Positions 23,090 to 34,175 of a stretch of 64,000 nucleotides of DNA are shown here, in pieces; the first letter of the stretch is position 1; each line of letters starts with the position of its first letter. Position numbers and translations under genes: made by a program. Under the pieces are notes generated by a model, which worked only from the letters and a program-made list of their open reading frames with translations, made no database searches and was not told the origin of the DNA. This DNA is from Agaricus subrufescens (lineage: Eukaryota > Basidiomycota > Agaricomycetes > Agaricales > Agaricaceae), in contig CM057058.1 of assembly GCA_029945375.1 (NCBI GenBank), forward strand, positions 1,116,001 through 1,180,000, read 5' to 3'.

Positions 23090-23380
23090 TATTTATAGTG
23101 TCCCTGCGGGAATTGCCGGTAAGATGGGGAGCTTGGGATGATCGCAAAGATTGCTGGCTCGCCCAGGTCATTGAATGTTTGACGGGCGCTGTGATCCGGG
23201 CTGTGGAAGCGCTGAATTGGTGTTCACAGCTGAAGGACGCGCCACGGTGAATCTCGTGCTCGATGAGCCAAAAATGCATGGCAGTCTAGACGGCATAGTG
23301 GTAGGAAGGAGATTAACAGCTTTAGTTCTATCAGTGCGTTCTTTGATAAAAAAAGAAGACCAATTATGGGGAGTGTAAGC
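23090..23380 (-). pseudogene. NACHT relic R4
   Basis: It resembles R1 and R2: the same GTAAGATGGGG flank, then traces of the IIIDGLDE region, then near 23300-23370 a minus-strand match to the ASVFFSINGRNDGTK region. It is heavily decayed with no usable frame. Confidence 0.5.
23091..23098 (-). promoter_or_regulatory. TATA box of NACHT gene D
   Basis: CTATAAAT on the minus strand, about 105 bp upstream of the ATG. The surrounding CTATAAATAACATGG is the same as upstream of F. A GCACGTTGCAGT element lies between it and the start codon. Confidence 0.6.
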
Positions 23381-23792
23381 CTCAGCTTACAGCATATATA
23401 CTAGTCGGTTGCAGAATATCCAAGATATTCTGTTATGTCCCTTTTGGTGTAACGGTTATTTGATCGACTAGGGTAGCCAGGTTACAGCATTCTTTGATAA
23501 TAATAAAAAAGAAGACCAGTTCTGGACAGGTATCCTTTCCTGCCATCACTTTTACATTCTCTAACCGGAGCCTGTGGACGTTCAGTGCAGGCTTCTTGGA
23601 TGCTCCACCAACAATTGATCTGGATTCGGAGGACCTCAATAAGCCTCCTCACGTTGCTGAGGCAGGACGCACGTACGCCTTAGAGAGGGACTAGACAGAA
23701 TTAGATGTACACGCTAAGTCATGTCGGATACTTTGAGCCTCTAGTAAACGACAGCAGTTTGATCAAGTTATAAAAACTATATAGATTCAAAA
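23381..23792. other. Spacer without gene
   Basis: Nothing recognisable apart from a short repeat of AAAAGAAGACCA seen near 23350 and 23506. Confidence 0.5.
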
Positions 23793-26700
23793 CTACGACT
23801 CCAGACTCGTCGACAGTCGGAACGACTCAGTCTGAGACGTCATATCTATGATGCGATCAAGCACCTTACGCTCCTCCGGCCAAATCACAATCCATAACCA
23901 ATAAGTCCACTCCGACACACCATCCTCCGGATTCACAAACCGAATTTCTACACAATTCTGTATCGTTGACGTCAACATTATCGTGACAACATGGTCCGGA
24001 TGGCTGCTGATCCAATGCTCTAATTGTTGTAGGACCCTTTCAGAGCAGGAGCTGCAATCATCCAGCGCAAAGACTGCTGACCAATATTGCTCTTCGCCCT
24101 CCTCCCATTGGCCCACTCGTTCATGCTGTAAAGCACAAATATAGATGGGCACCCATAAGAGTAAATATGCTACTCACTGTACAAGATGAATCCCAAGGGT
24201 CAGATAGCGGGGTTGTTGTCACGGGACGACGGAACTGCACTTTAAGATCGTAAAAGTGGTCTACCATGGAGATGTCAAGAGCCTTGGCAAGAATTTGCTT
24301 CAGCATGCCGAGTTTCATAAATTCAAGACACCGAGATTTGTCCTTATGTAAGACTTCAGTCACGTAAATAGGGAAGAAATAAATCATTTTGCACTCACAA
24401 ACACGTAGTCACACAACTCACGACATGGAAAATCATCCATATCATACTTCTCAAACCGAGTGATCAAGAGCCTAATGCAGGACTCGGTCTGGAAAACCGG
24501 ATCTCCCCGCTTCATCCCGGCCGCGAGCTCTCCGATAGCTAGCTTATACATACTCAACCGCGTTTCATCATCATCCCAGCCATTTCCTTCGTTAGCCGAC
24601 CAGGTAATCGAAATCGGTTGAGCGGTAGCACCCTTGTAGCTCACATCGCCATAATGAAAGCTCGCATCACCAGACTTAAAGCAACCAGGAGCTTCCTTCA
24701 GTACCCTAAATGCACATCGTGTCTTGATTTCCTGTGCTTCGGCTTTGATATCGGTAGAAAAACCAGATCAGGATAGGTAGTCAATGAGTGATTTATGGAA
24801 AGGTTGGAGCGCTTTCACATGGGCTTCATGACGTTGAGGGGAATTCAAAACAGACTGGAGGCGATTGAGAGCAGCATAAGCTTCATTAGCTGTCATGCCT
24901 AACCAATTGCACAAGATGACGAAGGTCGGCTTCGTTAAGCTGTTTTGCAAGGCGAAAAACCATTGTGAGGCTAATAGCAATAAGAACTTTCGAGCATTAA
25001 TCATGATTTTGGGGGGAACATTAGAAAGGATTCGGGAGTATAATGCATCGAGTAGAGCCATCGGATGCTGATCTTGTGGTACGTCGTGCAGTGGAAGCTC
25101 ATCAATGACATTCAGTACATCAAACAGCTGCGTCGCAGGGTCTCCAACGTTCGAGTCTCCGATATATCTGATGGCAGTATGCGCATATGCAAACAGCCTG
25201 CCCGCAGCACTGGCCAATTTCCACAAATGTTGCTCGTCAGGCCATTGTGGGCCGAGAAAGTCAGATGCTTTCCCGATCTCCATCAGCTCGTGCCGAAGAT
25301 ACCGTTCAACGTCAGCGCGAGCCTCGTCAGAATTTACGGCAATCTCCTCCTTCTCGTACGCTGGTATAACCTCTGGTCTAGAAAAGAAGGATGTGATATG
25401 CAGTTCTGGGCGGCTGGCGATTAGCCATACGATGGGTGAAGAAGAATGCGACATGCAGAAATTGGAGATGAGGCGGAGGAGTTCGACCTGAGTGCGTGTG
25501 TCGCTGCATTCGTCAAGTCCATCAATGATGATCAATACGCGGCCAGCAGTGTTTAGAACTGTGTTGTGGATGAATGGGAAAACAATGAACTTTTCGAATT
25601 GGACAGACATCGACGATTGAAGGAGAGAAGGGTCACGGTTGACCTGGACCTCAATGATCTGGCGGTATAAGTCCGATTTTGCGGCAAACTGGTAGGAAAG
25701 GGTTATGATAGCTTTCGTTCCATCATTACGTCCATTGACGGAAAAGAATACCGACGCGTTGGAGGCCACCTCGAGTAGGTGAGACTCAGCGACACTCTGC
25801 ATGACAGCAGACTTTCCTACCCCTGCCGCACCAATTACCCAACGCATCTTTTTCATCCCGTTACGGTTGGCAACAAAATTGAGGCATCGTTCAAGGCATC
25901 GTTCAAGAATGGCCAACCGCGTTCCGGGATGACATTGTGGGGGAGGATCACGAGCGGAGGAATCCGCTGATGCTCCAGGAATTGTCTTCTCTAATAGCTT
26001 CTCCATGACTGCTGAGGAGGTGGTCAATAGTGGTAACGACACAGTGAGGCTACTTACAATTTGTCGAGATGTTGAAGTTGTTCGTCAATATGACTAGCGA
26101 AGGTATCCCTCAATATCTGAAATCGAACATGCTAGCAAACCGTCTTACTATTGCCTGTATTGTTGTCGACAAAGCTTGCTCCTAGCACGGTCAAGTCGTG
26201 CGCATTCTTGAAAATTTCTTGCTTCGAGTATCCCTTGACAGGCGTCGACTTTGAAGTTTAACGTCATAATTTGTAGGCAAAACTGTCAGACTCACACTCT
26301 GTTGTTCCAGACCGAGAGATGGTTGCGCCGCCTCCACGAGCGAACGTGGCGAATGCATGGATTGGGTTGAGCTCAGTGGATCGGGACAATGTGAGGGACC
26401 AGCAGGCAGCTGAACATTTGAATCCTGAGACGTAGGCCGCGGTACAGAGTTCAAATCAACACCGTCGATTGGTGTGAGCTTGGTTGAAACCAGCAAGTAT
26501 GAGCCACCGTCGTCTCCTAACGGCCTATCATCACGACCACCTCCCTTGGAATCTTGAGCATTTGTCACAGCTTTTGGAGCTGGTGCATAAGTTGTATGCG
26601 CGGCTTGCTCTGGGGCAATATGTGTAGAGGGAGGACGAGAGGACAAGGCAGGAGTCAGGCTGGGATCTCCAGCACGAGGGGCAGCTCTATCATCGCTGAG

Positions 26701-27012
26701 ACCCGCAGGGGGTGGATTTGGTGACCGCGAGCGCCGTGAACGGAGCAAAGACAAGAATCGCGGCAAGGGAAGGCAGTGGGGGGACAGAAGCAAGAACCGT
26801 CCGAGCTGCCTAGCCGTTTCTCGACACGACGAAGCAAGGCACGCGACTGCAACATGCCCGGAGCCAATAGTCTGAAAGAGAATTAAATCTCTGCGTCTTT
26901 GGCAGTTATCCCAGACGTGCTCACCAGTGAACTTCTTTTGCCCGCGTCTAGGCAAATGCCGGGACTTGAACTCAATCTTGAGATTGCCTTGCGTGCGTTC
27001 CTGTTGATCCAT
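23793..27012 (-). pseudogene. NACHT NTPase E, broken by one nonsense codon
   Basis: The six-exon layout is kept: 26296-27012, 26149-26248, 26058-26093, 24399-26008, 24178-24342 and 23793-24125. The NACHT exon has Walker A GAAGVGKS and Walker B VLIIIDGLDECSD. A TGA at 24768-24770 replaces the Arg codon after HKSLIDYLS, while D and F have CGA there. Translation resumes in frame to the end, so this is the only visible lesion in the body. Exon 1 lacks the Met-Pro start shared by the other copies. The next in-frame ATG (27012) adds about 85 residues absent elsewhere. The last exon is also longer (111 codons) and ends in a Ser/Thr-rich tail. A truncated product ending before the tail modules remains possible. 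Confidence 0.85.
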
Positions 27013-27281
27013 ATCCAATAGACTGTGCCATCTCTTCTGACGCGTGTTTCCTGTGCCTTCTAATAGCCTCAACACATTAAGAACCGCACACCGCTGTGAC
27101 TATGAACTCACGTTAAATTTCATACACAATATCCTCGCAAACGTATCTTCACGGTCACACTCGAGTTTCCCAGTGTTGTTTGACCCAATAAATCCATGTG
27201 CGCAACTGCAACGTGCCCACCGTCAACGCTCACAGTTGGGGTTCACGAGAAAATGGCTGAGGCAGCTTCTGCCTCCTCTCC

Positions 27282-27293
27282 ATTTATTTATAG
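27282..27293 (-). promoter_or_regulatory. TATA-like element upstream of NACHT E
   Basis: CTATAAATAAAT on the minus strand, about 270 bp upstream of the first usable ATG. The GCACGTTGCAGT block at 27204-27220 lies between them. Confidence 0.45.
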
Positions 27294-27366
27294 ACTGATC
27301 GTACCTTTCACACGCTGTCACGGACCCTGCTTCTAGGCCATCAGACCCTAGCGGCTTATCGTCGAT

Positions 27367-27370
27367 TACT
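27367..27370. repeat. Putative target-site duplication, left (TACT)
   Basis: TACT directly precedes the CACTGGG terminus at 27371 and follows the opposite terminus at 55488-55491. A 4 bp match alone is weak. It gains weight from lying exactly at both ends of the inverted repeats. Confidence 0.6.
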
Positions 27371-28356
27371 CACTGGGCCGGGGAAATAATAAGACACGTG
27401 TGTTATTGAAGTAGGATTAAATTATTATCAAACGCCAGATCCAAATAAACCAGCTGGATGATTGTGACAGTATTGTGACAGACGTCACAAATAGTACACT
27501 TGTATTATTAAGAACGTTTTCAAAGTTTATTGAGTGGTTGTGTAAACAAATAATTTCAAGAAATATTATTAATAATACATGTGGCTTATCCAAGCCTTAT
27601 ATTAACTATTTGCCCAAAACTATTTTGATAAGTCAGTGGACTTATTGAATCGAAATGCGAAGTTCATTTGGTTATTTTCTTACCTCTTATTCCATTAGTG
27701 CTTCAATAAGACGGTCGTTTAATTGAATATGACATGTGACCAAAGGTCACGTTAAGCAAAAGATTGACCAAGTCGCGAGTCCAACAATCGAGCGCGAGTC
27801 CAGCTGAGGCAGAATCGCGTCGACTGCTGAAATCGCGAGTCGGTTGAGCCACTCCCGACACGATTTTCGGAAAAAAAGATTCGAAGCAAATAAAATGACG
27901 GACCTTAGAATCGTCCTGATGAGCCATCTGTTAAGCGACTTTTGCACCTGTGTAAATCAGTTCAGCTCGACAGAAACATGAGTTAGATTGTCAAGAATCG
28001 TTAACGAACCTTAGTGAGGCTAAACTACTACGATTAATAGTACTAACGCTCCAGCCAAACAGTGGCAAAGCGAGCCTGCTCAGAGCGTCCGCTACTTCTA
28101 AGTCCACATCCACTCCTTCTCTTTCAAACGGTAAGCCCTACAGTGTAAACCATGACGGATGCGGCCAAGACCTGTGTCAGAAGTATGCATTCTACGCATG
28201 CCGAGCTATTTAGTGTTGACAGAGAAGCTTTTACAGGCCAAAACATAGAAGATTTGAGCGAAAAAAATGGAGCGCGGGGTGGAATACGGACCAAAGCGTG
28301 GCTAGATGCACTGTACAAAACAACAAACGCTGATCAGCCTTTTGTGAGCGAAGAGG
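27371..28356 (+). repeat. Left terminal inverted repeat, outer part
   Basis: It pairs with the reverse complement of about 54631-55487. It contains several imperfect palindromes built on AATAAG..CTTATT (27388-27407, 27571-27591, 27627-27650), probably transposase-binding subterminal repeats. It also has a cluster of TCGCGAGTC motifs near 27770-27845. Similarity to the right end stops at about 28356, and the rest of the repeat resumes at 30990. Confidence 0.8.
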
Positions 28357-28574
28357 AGATGAGCCCAAACTGTCCAGATGTCAACTCTGAAGTTTGGGAT
28401 GGGGATACATCGAATGTGGAGGACGACGAAGGCGGGAGTGATACATACGAGGAGCAAGGAGAGATTGTCGTTGGAGATGCAGATGAGAGCAGCCCATGCG
28501 AAGCACGAGAGAGGATCGAGGATACAGGTGGCGCCACCGACGAGGGCTACGAGGCCGATGAGGAGACTGAATGA
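28152..28574 (+). CDS. Acidic-tailed hypothetical protein, 140 aa
   Basis: The ORF begins inside the left inverted repeat and runs out of it. The first half (HSTHAELFSVDREAFTGQN) has a decayed counterpart on the minus strand at 54686-54904 in the right repeat. The second half is rich in Asp and Glu and ends YEADEETE. I do not recognise a domain. The start at 28152 is the first ATG. It may be the last exon of a larger gene. Confidence 0.4.
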   Translation: MTDAAKTCVRSMHSTHAELFSVDREAFTGQNIEDLSEKNGARGGIRTKAWLDALYKTTNADQPFVSEEEMSPNCPDVNSEVWDGDTSNVEDDEGGSDTYEEQGEIVVGDADESSPCEARERIEDTGGATDEGYEADEETE

Positions 28575-28974
28575 ACAGGTAAGTTGTGCCAGATTCACAG
28601 CGTCGGCGTACCTTACAACTTGCATACCGCCTATAGAGTTTTGAGGAATATATCGGCGCCACCCTTGTCTATGTGCCTTATCTCGGCTACTACTACCACG
28701 GCTTGTGAGAATCGCCAGCACATACGACGTTTTCTATCTAAAACACCAGACGCAGGCCGCTACATAGACGATCCATGATAAAAAATCGGACACGATTCGT
28801 GCTGCTTGATTTTGTCTCTGTAAGCTGAATGGGATAGGGCCCATAAGTTAAAAAAATTCCGGTCGATATCCTTGTCCTCTTCATTGACGTTATCCCACTA
28901 TCATATTTGCCGCATTGTCCACCCTGATTTACTGTAAGTCTAAATCAATGAATTGGGGGGATAGGAACATGGCT

Positions 28975-29860
28975 TCACCAACGCTGATATCTTGGACGCC
29001 GGCGAGATGGAAGCGACGATTGGCTCAACAGACCACCTCTAGAGCTTGCAAACCATGAGGTTGTTTGTCCACCTGACGGAGTTCGGGTCCTCCATATGGA
29101 TGTTGACGTCGCTGGCGTTGTAACCTGGGTTGAAAAGGCGAAGGCTGATGACATGATCAGTTCCTTCTTCACCAGCCATTGGCCTGTTAGCTCTGTGGAA
29201 ATCTTTGGGCATGCGCGTGTCCTAGAAAAGTTTGATCGCATCGTTAAGGTCTAATTGACCATCAGTGAAGCGGCTGTCCAAAAATAGATTGGTTGTGAGG
29301 AAAGTCTCGGTGTACTCAGCAAGGTAACAGTTGTTCCTTTATTTGAATTGTGGGTTGTTGGCAATGGAATATTGGAGACACTTGTATCTGAGCTCTCCTG
29401 CGACGGTGTAGTTGTTTCACAGCTTTGAGAGAAGATTTACCTCGTCCCAGAGAGTCTGGTTGGAATTAAAGTTGTCACCGAAGAATGTGTTATCTGAAAT
29501 TCGGCGCACGTTAGCTATATATCGAGATATCTAATTCCCAAACATACTTCAGGTCATACTGGCATCGCCCTCGAATAGTCCGTGGTGAACCAGGCCACCA
29601 AGGGTCACCAGTTGTTTCGGGTCGGGACTGGTCTTGGGCGACTTTTGACTGATGCTCAACAGGTTTGTAACGAGATTTCCATCAGCAAGTATGGCAGAGT
29701 ACGCGAGTTGCCTTGCGAGGATGGGCTCAGTATTGTATGCTGTGAGAGGGTTTCGGAGATGAAATGAGTAATTGTTATACAGAAGACAACACTCTCTCAC
29801 CTTCCATGACATCGTGAAGGAGTTGATCATTTACTCAAGTTGTATGATGGCTCCCTCTCT
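28975..29860 (-). pseudogene. Unspecific (aromatic) peroxygenase relic
   Basis: Read on the minus strand, conserved blocks of the heme-thiolate peroxidase family (Peroxidase_2) appear in order. These are LADGNLVTNLLSI, then GGLVHHGLFEGDASMT (the EGD motif near the heme), then a GDN..NQTLWDEVN block, and finally RMPKDFHRA and GYNASDV near the C-terminus. In-frame stops interrupt it, including a TAG just before DTRMPKDFHRA. The N-terminal part with the Cys ligand (PCP motif) is absent. Functional members are secreted oxidases of fungi; this copy is dead. Confidence 0.75.
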
Positions 29861-30989
29861 CCTTCACGATCTCTCTCCTTCTCTTTTCCCTTATCTCCAG
29901 CCGAATCAGGTGTAGAGGGTAGCGAGGAAAGTAGGGGAGGAGGATACTGAGACCCAGAATCGACATCGATAGACACTGTATCTCTTCCTGGAAAAGTGGA
30001 GGGTGTTTGAGTATAAATCTAGGTGGGGATGAGGTATTAATGGTCGTGATTGGAGAGGTAACGGACCCCTACTTTGGTCTCTATCTATATAACGGTTTCT
30101 ATCTCTATCACGATTGCGCTCTCGGTAGCCCCGATTTTTGGGATATTCTTGTCAATAGATAATCGGAGCATGGGATGGAGATCGTGGAGGCCTGTCTCTA
30201 AAGACATTTTTTCCTCTGTATGAAGAAGTAGCAGTAGACGGCAATGAACATTCACCAGTGTTATCACTTGCTTGGCCCAGCTCCTCCTGATACTGTGGGG
30301 GAATACCTGAATGACTGGTACCACATCGAGGAGCACCGTGATCATCTATAAAATATGTATCAGAAGCCGAGTCAGAATTCATGATGAATAGAGAAAGAAG
30401 AGAGCCAAGAGGATTTGTATGACCTTCAGTAATACTATTCCCAGGTGACCTAGGCCTAGAATATGTAGGGTTGATCCCAGCATTGGTGGGCCACAAGTAA
30501 TCAAGCGACTGCAATCACAGTTGCGATCACGAACCCCATTACGACCACCGAGAGGTATATGACAGTGAGGCACTTCACTAGGCGCTCACGTTGACCTGTC
30601 TGAAGTAGTTCTTGGAGTGGACATAACAGTAGGATGCTTTCCACTTTCTGCAGAGGAAAATCCGGAATAGTCATCAGTCATTGATATAGTTCGAGATGGA
30701 GATACCGACTTACGCCGAGCTAATAGCCATGTCCATCTTAGACCACGATATGAAGAGCCTGAGTAGTATGAGAAAAGATTATTGGATTAACCGAGGCAGG
30801 CCTTGAGAGTCATATTTGAGGTGCACGATTAGCCGAGGCAGGCCTTGAGAGTCAGATTTGAGGCACACTATAGATCAAGCTAGGGAAGCATGATCATAGA
30901 CAGGCATATTGACGGCTAGCAACCCACTTTTGCGGGGGCCTGTAAAGTTGGTATGTAGAGGCACGATTGGCCCGTCTACAGTACGATGG
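29861..30989. other. No recognisable gene; insertion between TIR halves
   Basis: Minus-strand ORFs at 30085-30573 are low-complexity and unrecognised. A 42 bp tandem duplication (GAGGCAGGCCTTGAGAGT unit) lies at 30790-30872. Confidence 0.5.
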
Positions 30990-31455
30990 AACACGGTAAG
31001 AGCTATTCCATACAAACTCAACAGATTGAACGCCAAGAAGGCCGCTCCTGTCCAGTGTAAAACGTAGCAAAGACAGTGGGTGTATCGTGGACATACGGAT
31101 TCTTAACAAGGAGGAAGGGAAAGTATTTACTCTTCCATAATCTCCCAGATTCGTCACGACTTCTGCTCATATCGGGTTACGATTGTGATCCTGGTCCCTA
31201 AGATTGGAATGTGTGGTCACGGTAACGTATTAGTAGACCTCAATATTTGGAAAGCAAAGCACAGACCTCAATATTTGAAAAGCAAAGCACAGACAGCTGA
31301 GATATGAACAAAAAGTGAAGGAGTGTTCAGCTTTAGAGCCGGAAACACATTAGGAATGATACCAAAGCAGTCTCCTTGCCCGGATTTTCACTGCGATCGG
31401 GTGAGTAGTCGAAAAACAGGCTACAGCGCCAGGACGCTCACCTTGATGAGCTGAC
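30990..31455 (+). repeat. Left terminal inverted repeat, inner part
   Basis: It is the reverse complement of about 54200-54630. It includes an antisense copy of the 3' end of the transposase gene (31400-31455). A 28 bp tandem duplication (AGACCTCAATATTTGGAAAG) at 31235-31290 is present only on this side. Confidence 0.8.
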
Positions 31456-32853
31456 TCCTGAGCCGTCTGCATAATCCGTCTTTGTTGATGCAAAATGACC
31501 AAGCACGTGATTTAAGTGAAGAACTACAGATGGAAGAAATCGTGAGCGGTACAAATGACCAGGAACACAAGAAGAATGCTGAGTGCGTTACAAATAACCA
31601 GAAAGAGAGAGGCCGCGTCTTTAAGGACAGTAAGGCCGATTGAGTGACAACGAAGCGTCTCCGTTAGGCGAATCGGTCTAGAGCATCCACCTCTGATCTC
31701 CCACATGGCCTAAGGGCTCCATGCCACGCAGCAAGTTGGTTCGGGGACTAAGGGTAAGGGCAAAGCTGAGCGACGCGTTTTGTCCACGATTTAGCAAAGA
31801 GGAAGGGTAAGGGCAAAGCTGAGCGACGCGTTTTGTCCACGATTCAGCAAAGAGGAACAGACAAGGGATTATATACTCGCCAAGACAACATATTGGGAGA
31901 GCGATATCCGCCGTGGGTGCACTAGGTGTGGCTGATGACTGCCCGGTATGTGTAAGAGACAACGGCTCAACTTAGCTAGTGTAGACGTTACTTTAGACAT
32001 TACTTAAAATCAGCACAAAGTCGGGTAAAGGCCACTGTCAATGACGCACCGTTTACGACTCTCGCAAGTCCCTCGATAGATGTAACTACTTCTTGAAACC
32101 CGCTGTCGAGCAATACTCCGGAAAAGCGGTGATACGGTATATGTGTGGGAGGACAGATAGACGACTCTTGTGTGGGAAGAACGATGATAGGAATGGCCGT
32201 CACAGACCGACGAGGGAAGGCCAGAGTGGCTATTCCAGATTGTTGGCTGGGGACTATTGTCGGTTTACCGGAGGAGCGGAGACTGGCTAACGTCTAACGT
32301 TTCGTATATCACTAGGGGTTCATCAGCGAGGAATACGCGTGAATGACGCACCTTGAGCAGATTGACTTAGGTCCGGAGTGAGATGCACGATTGTGAAAGT
32401 AGAGGCACGAGTGGCTCGTCTACAGCGCAATGGAAGGCCGGAAGGACCATTCCGCATTGGTTGACCGGGTGGAAGGCCAAGAAGGCCAATTCCCATCATG
32501 GTTGAGATAAAGGAGGAGTGAAGTAGAACGAAGCCCCGTTGAAGTTCGAATGGGTCAGTGGAGGATGCAGCATAGGTGACCGCTGTGGACTACAAGAGAG
32601 TGGAGCAGGAGCCGAGGAAATTACGGGTCATGTGCTCAAATTGGGAGGGATTCCCACCAGTCTCTATATACATTCAATCTGCGGGATGACCCGAATCTCA
32701 CAATTTCCGCCTCGGAGTCAACCAGGAGTGGGAATGAGGATTAATGTCCAATTTGAAAATGTTACAATTGCTACGATAGCAACAGCACTAGATTTAGCAA
32801 GGAAAGCAATGTGGAAATGATCTCATATGACAAGAATAAAATGCTCTCCGCAC
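31456..32853. other. No gene; tandem and palindromic repeats
   Basis: A 53 bp direct tandem duplication lies at 31751-31856 (unit starts AGGGTAAGGGCAAAGCTGAG). GGCC-N5-GGCC type palindromes lie at 32431-32453 and 32471-32494. The GTAGAGGCACGA block at 30954-30965 recurs at 32399-32410. No coding signal is seen. Confidence 0.55.
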
Positions 32854-33747
32854 TCAACAGGCATTGAACCTTGCAAAAAGCCTCGGAAAAAAGTAGAGGA
32901 TGGAGTACACCAACCACATGAACCAATTATTGGGTAACTGCCAATTCCCCTGTTGCAAGATCACATCACCCCTGAGAGCCTGGACTACACTTCTGAATAT
33001 CAGTTCTACATTTTGATCGGTTTTGGCAGACGTCTCTGCGAAAGGGCAGCCGAATAACTTTGCTAATCTGACTCCATCTTCTATTGACACTTCACGCTCA
33101 GATCCCATGTCAGACTTGTTGCCAACAAGGAAGAGAATTGGAGGACTTTGTACAGTATGCTTCACCATTTGATGGAACATTTCCAACCGTTGAAATGATT
33201 CTTGTGATGTAATCGAGTATACGAGGATGAAGGCCTGACCCTGCCTGGGGACCTACAGTCAGAGAAAATATAATGAATGAGAGGCGGCATGCATACCGGA
33301 TCCACTGGCTCCTCAGAGTGGCATAATCCTCTATGAGAAAAGAAAGATGTTTTTAAAATGAAATAAACTTCCTGCAGGCCACATACCTTGTCTGGCTGTA
33401 TCAATTACCTCCACCATACACGTACACTTGTCGACCATGAATTGTTTTCGGGAAGCGTCCTCAATTGTAGGATCATAGGTCTACCAGAGGAGTCAGCCAG
33501 ATGACATCTCATGCAAGTAAAAACTACTCAACCTCTAAAATTATGGTGAACAAATAAGAGTTAGCCTAAGTTCAACAGAACATTCAAAGGATACCATACC
33601 GAGGAATTGGTCGAAAACAAACTATGGTAGGGAGAAATAAATGAGATGGATGAAGAGAGAGGAGTGTCATTAACAACTCACTTGTGTAACCAAGGCAGAC
33701 TTTCCTACACTTCCATCACCGAGGACGACGATCCTCCAATGTTCCAT
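32854..33747 (-). CDS. Ras-like small GTPase with membrane tail
   Basis: The exons on the minus strand are 33682-33747, about 33595-33621, 33387-33480, 33297-33330 and 32854-33244, giving about 203 aa. G1 is GDGSVGKSAL at Ras positions 10-19. The effector loop is TYDPTIED. G3 reads DTARQEDYATLR, so Arg replaces the invariant Gly60 of DTAGQ. G4 is NKSD and G5 is ETSAK. The C-terminus has no CAAX box; it ends in a hydrophobic stretch (WFMWLVYSILYFF) and then FNAC, suggesting tail-anchoring instead of prenylation. The second-exon boundary is uncertain; a 2 nt exon at 33533-33534 would restore exact Ras spacing. The closest family is fungal Ras1. It is cargo of the transposon. Confidence 0.82.
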
Positions 33748-33870
33748 GTCACCCACAGTAGTGTTTGAAGCGAGCAGAAAATGGGGTGAGAAAAATGCAA
33801 TTTAAAGGGTTAGAATTATTCCTTATGCCAAACCAAACAACCCTGCAGCGGCGCAACCCGATTGTCAACC

Positions 33871-34055
33871 AAAGGCCTAACAGGCCATTTGTAACAGGGG
33901 TGACTGTACAGTCAGCCTTTCCGTCAATCAGAGGCCTAACAGGCCGTTCGCTGATTAAGGTATGCATGGGTGGTCATACAGTCTGCTTCTCGATCACACA
34001 CAAAGGTCCAACAGACCGTTTGTGAATCATGATAGGAAGGCCAAGATGGCCGTTC
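33871..34055. repeat. Cluster of four GGCC-N5-GGCC palindromes
   Basis: Copies lie at 33871-33891, 33930-33951, 34000-34024 and 34031-34055. Each has the form AGGYC, five bases, RGRCC, then RTT. The copy at 34000 shows compensating changes (GGTC paired with GACC), which preserves the stem. A 14 bp perfect palindrome TGACTGTACAGTCA sits at 33901-33914. The cluster lies between the Ras-like gene and the next gene. Confidence 0.8.
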
Positions 34056-34175
34056 AAGTACAGATAACAAACACTCTGAGTTATGTCCTGTAATAAGTTC
34101 CCACGATTGAAATGGGTCACATTCATATTATATATTGACGATTATCACTGATGCTAATCAAGAAATAGAAAACCG

